A DNA stretch of 64,000 bases, from positions 24,172-88,171 of the forward strand of contig NZ_CXOO01000003.1 of the NCBI RefSeq assembly GCF_001269385.1, in the 5' to 3' direction. The position numbers were made by a program, and so were the translations under genes. The notes beneath the pieces were generated by a model. It searched no databases. It saw only the letters and a program-made list of their open reading frames with translations, and had not been told where the DNA came from. Source of the DNA: Limnohabitans sp. DM1. GTDB taxonomy: Bacteria > Pseudomonadota > Gammaproteobacteria > Burkholderiales > Burkholderiaceae_C. Shown piece after piece: positions 62,413 through 64,000 of the stretch (position 1 is its first letter; every line of letters begins with the position of its first letter).

Positions 62413-63315
62413 ATGAACATCACATTCCGGCAGTTGCGTCTTTTTCTGGCCACCGCTGAGACTGGCAGCGTGACCTCCGCAGCAAGAGCCATGCACGTGA
62501 CGCAACCCACCGCATCCATGCAGCTGCGCGAAATCACCGAATCGGTGGGCATGCCCCTGTACGACATCATCGGCCGCAAGCTTTACCTGACCGATGCAGG
62601 GCAACAGCTGGCACGCACGGCGCGGGCCATTGTGGGTGAATGGGAAAGTTTTGAACAAGGCATCCACGCCATGCAAGGCCTGACCCAGGGCCGCTTGCGG
62701 GTGGCCGTGGTGAGCACGGCCAAATACTTCGTCCCGCGCTTGCTGGGCAGTTTTTGTGAACTGCACCCTGACATCGACATTTCACTGGAAGTGCTCAACC
62801 GCGATGGCGTCGTGCAGCGCCTGCGCGACAACCGGGACGATCTGTACGTGATGACCACACCACCGGGTGACATGGACCTGGAAGATCAGGTTTTTTTGGC
62901 CAACCCCCTGTTGCTCATTGCCGCCAAAAACCACCCGCTGTCTGGACGCAAACGTCTGCCGCTGTCTGCACTGCAGGACGAACGCTTTTTGCTGCGCGAG
63001 ACCGGATCGGGCACACGTCTGGCGACCGATCGTTTCTTCGCGTCTGAACAATTTGAACCCAGCTCACGCCTGGAACTGGGCAGCAATGAAGCCATCAAAG
63101 AGGCCGTTGCAGGCCACTTGGGCGTGGCGGTGATTTCAAAGCACGCACTCAAGGAGGTCGAACTGGCACAAGAGCTTTGTGTGTTGCCGGTCAGCGGCTC
63201 GCCCATCCGGTCGCAATGGCACCTGGTCTATCCCAAGGCCAAACAAATTTCGCCCATTGCGCAAATCTTCCAGACACATTTGGTGCAACAGGCCAAGCTT
63301 TGGGCCAAGAATTGA
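62413..63315 (+). CDS. LysR-family (CbbR/CmpR-like) regulator
   Basis: The 300-residue LysR protein has an N-terminal HTH (MNITFRQLRLFLATAETGSV, TSAARAMHVTQPTASMQLRE) and a PBP-like effector domain. It is divergent from the decayed sbtA remnant; the placement suggests a former bicarbonate-uptake regulator. Now orphaned if the transporter is dead. Confidence 0.85.
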   Translation: MNITFRQLRLFLATAETGSVTSAARAMHVTQPTASMQLREITESVGMPLYDIIGRKLYLTDAGQQLARTARAIVGEWESFEQGIHAMQGLTQGRLRVAVVSTAKYFVPRLLGSFCELHPDIDISLEVLNRDGVVQRLRDNRDDLYVMTTPPGDMDLEDQVFLANPLLLIAAKNHPLSGRKRLPLSALQDERFLLRETGSGTRLATDRFFASEQFEPSSRLELGSNEAIKEAVAGHLGVAVISKHALKEVELAQELCVLPVSGSPIRSQWHLVYPKAKQISPIAQIFQTHLVQQAKLWAKN

Positions 63316-63344
63316 CAGCCGTCTTCAGGCGGTCTGCCAGAGCA

Positions 63345-63659
63345 TCAGGTGCCCCATCTCAATTCGTGCATACCGGTGAACACCCGCTTGGCACCGGCCT
63401 GCACCAGAGGCGCATGCTCGGCCGGCGGCGCGGCATAGGCCCACACCGTAGCCCCAGCGGCCACACCGGCCGTGATGCCCACCGTGGTGTCTTCGACCAC
63501 CAGACAGCGCGCCGGGTCCACTTGCAAATGCGCAGCAGCGGCCAGGTACACGTCGGGGTGCGGCTTGCTGCGAGGCATCTCGTGGCCGCTGAAAATGCGG
63601 CCTGCAAAAAAGTGGTTCTCTTGAAATTTGAGTGGGTAAGCTTCTGCCATATTGATCAA
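63345..63659 (-). pseudogene. HAD hydrolase C-terminal fragment, interrupted by an IS
   Basis: The 104-residue fragment has GRIFSGHEMPRSKPHPDVYL and CLVVEDTTVGITAGVAAGAT, motifs II-IV of beta-phosphoglucomutase-like HADs. The N-terminal half with the nucleophile Asp motif is missing, replaced at about 63660 by the divergent transposase gene. Confidence 0.8.
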
Positions 63660-63676
63660 CTTTTGAGCGTGAATTG

Positions 63677-64000
63677 ATGACTGCCAAGCTGTTTGAATCT
63701 GCCCTGGGCATCACTGACCCGTGGTGCGTTGCCTCGGTTGAGTTCGACGAAGGTGCCAAGACCTTGACGATATTGATTGACTTCAAAGTCGGCAGTCGCT
63801 TTGCAGTCTCGGGTCACGATGGGCTGCATGGTGTGCACGACACGGTGGCCAAGACGTATCGGCACCTGAACTTCTTTCAACACGAGTGCCATCTGCAAGT
63901 TCGCACGCCTCGCGTGAAACTTCCCAACGGTTCGGTGCGGTTGGTCGAGCCTGATTTTGCCGGGCGACTTAATGGCTTCACCTTGCTGTTTGAAGCCTTC
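63677..64000 (+). mobile_element. ISL3-family transposase, N-terminal part (runs off window)
   Basis: The frame from ATG 63677 reads TAKLFESALGITDPW, VHDTVAKTYRHLNFFQHECH and VEPDFAGRLNGFTLLFEAF, the N-terminal region of ISL3/IS1001-type transposases. The zinc CPxC usually present near residue 45 is not seen (SGHDGLHGVHD). The left IS end lies roughly between 63660 and 63676; no long terminal inverted repeat could be assigned with one end in view. Confidence 0.85.

Noticed and set aside
1..64000. tRNA, rRNA or tmRNA genes
   Set aside because: None recognised on either strand in the intergenic regions inspected by eye; a covariance-model scan was not possible.

Overview
The window reads as a chromosomal segment of a GC-rich betaproteobacterium. 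A Burkholderiales member of the Comamonadaceae, possibly a freshwater Limnohabitans- or Rhodoferax-like organism, fits best. This is inference from protein style (double-length UvrA, betaproteobacterial liu gene set, SAH riboswitch upstream of ahcY); no rRNA or marker gene in the window fixes the species.

Layout. 1-1264: start of rplM (minus) and rlmJ. 1372-5374: paaABCDE, the phenylacetyl-CoA epoxidase operon behind a perfect 28-bp palindromic operator. 5532-9904: minus-strand genes for an OmpW-type porin, metF, a TlyA-type methyltransferase and ahcY, with an SAH riboswitch upstream of ahcY and an 86-bp tandem REP array inside the run. 9914-10578: MntA/HepT toxin-antitoxin pair. 10828-12456: prfC. 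12570-14759: an OsmC-YcaO fusion protein. 15024-23994: an accessory island with two large secreted/RTX-like paralogues that share nearly identical core DNA, membrane and lipoprotein companions, and clear recombination scars. 24411-26421: a HAD phosphatase and a methyltransferase. 26495-27681: a REP-associated tyrosine transposase (RAYT) between two REP arrays. 27695-34192: a 2165-residue double UvrA whose linkers carry four hairpin insertions. 34520-41028: a small membrane protein, an MHS-type MFS transporter, a TPR protein and a DUF4212/sodium-solute symporter pair.

41132-54428: a leucine/isovalerate catabolic region on the minus strand (liuB, liuC, liuD, ghrA, liuE), divergent from an AraC-type regulator and interrupted by three toxin or defence-like modules: VapBC, an ATPase/DUF3226 pair, and a PIN protein with an unfamiliar partner. 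54441-56221: an MFS transporter, an HNH protein and DUF2256. 56502-61458: a likely light-response cluster (Rrf2-like, MerR-like, an exported protein, a photolyase/cryptochrome and an iron-sulfur bacterial (6-4) photolyase). 61469-63315: a decayed sbtA bicarbonate transporter next to an intact LysR regulator. 63345-64000: a HAD gene cut by an ISL3-family insertion sequence that runs off the window.

Most notable: the uvrA hairpin elements have one invariant 32-nt loop and four different, locus-specific inverted-repeat stems. I do not recognise this arrangement as a described element class. Calls rest on reading the translations and motifs; no database search was run.
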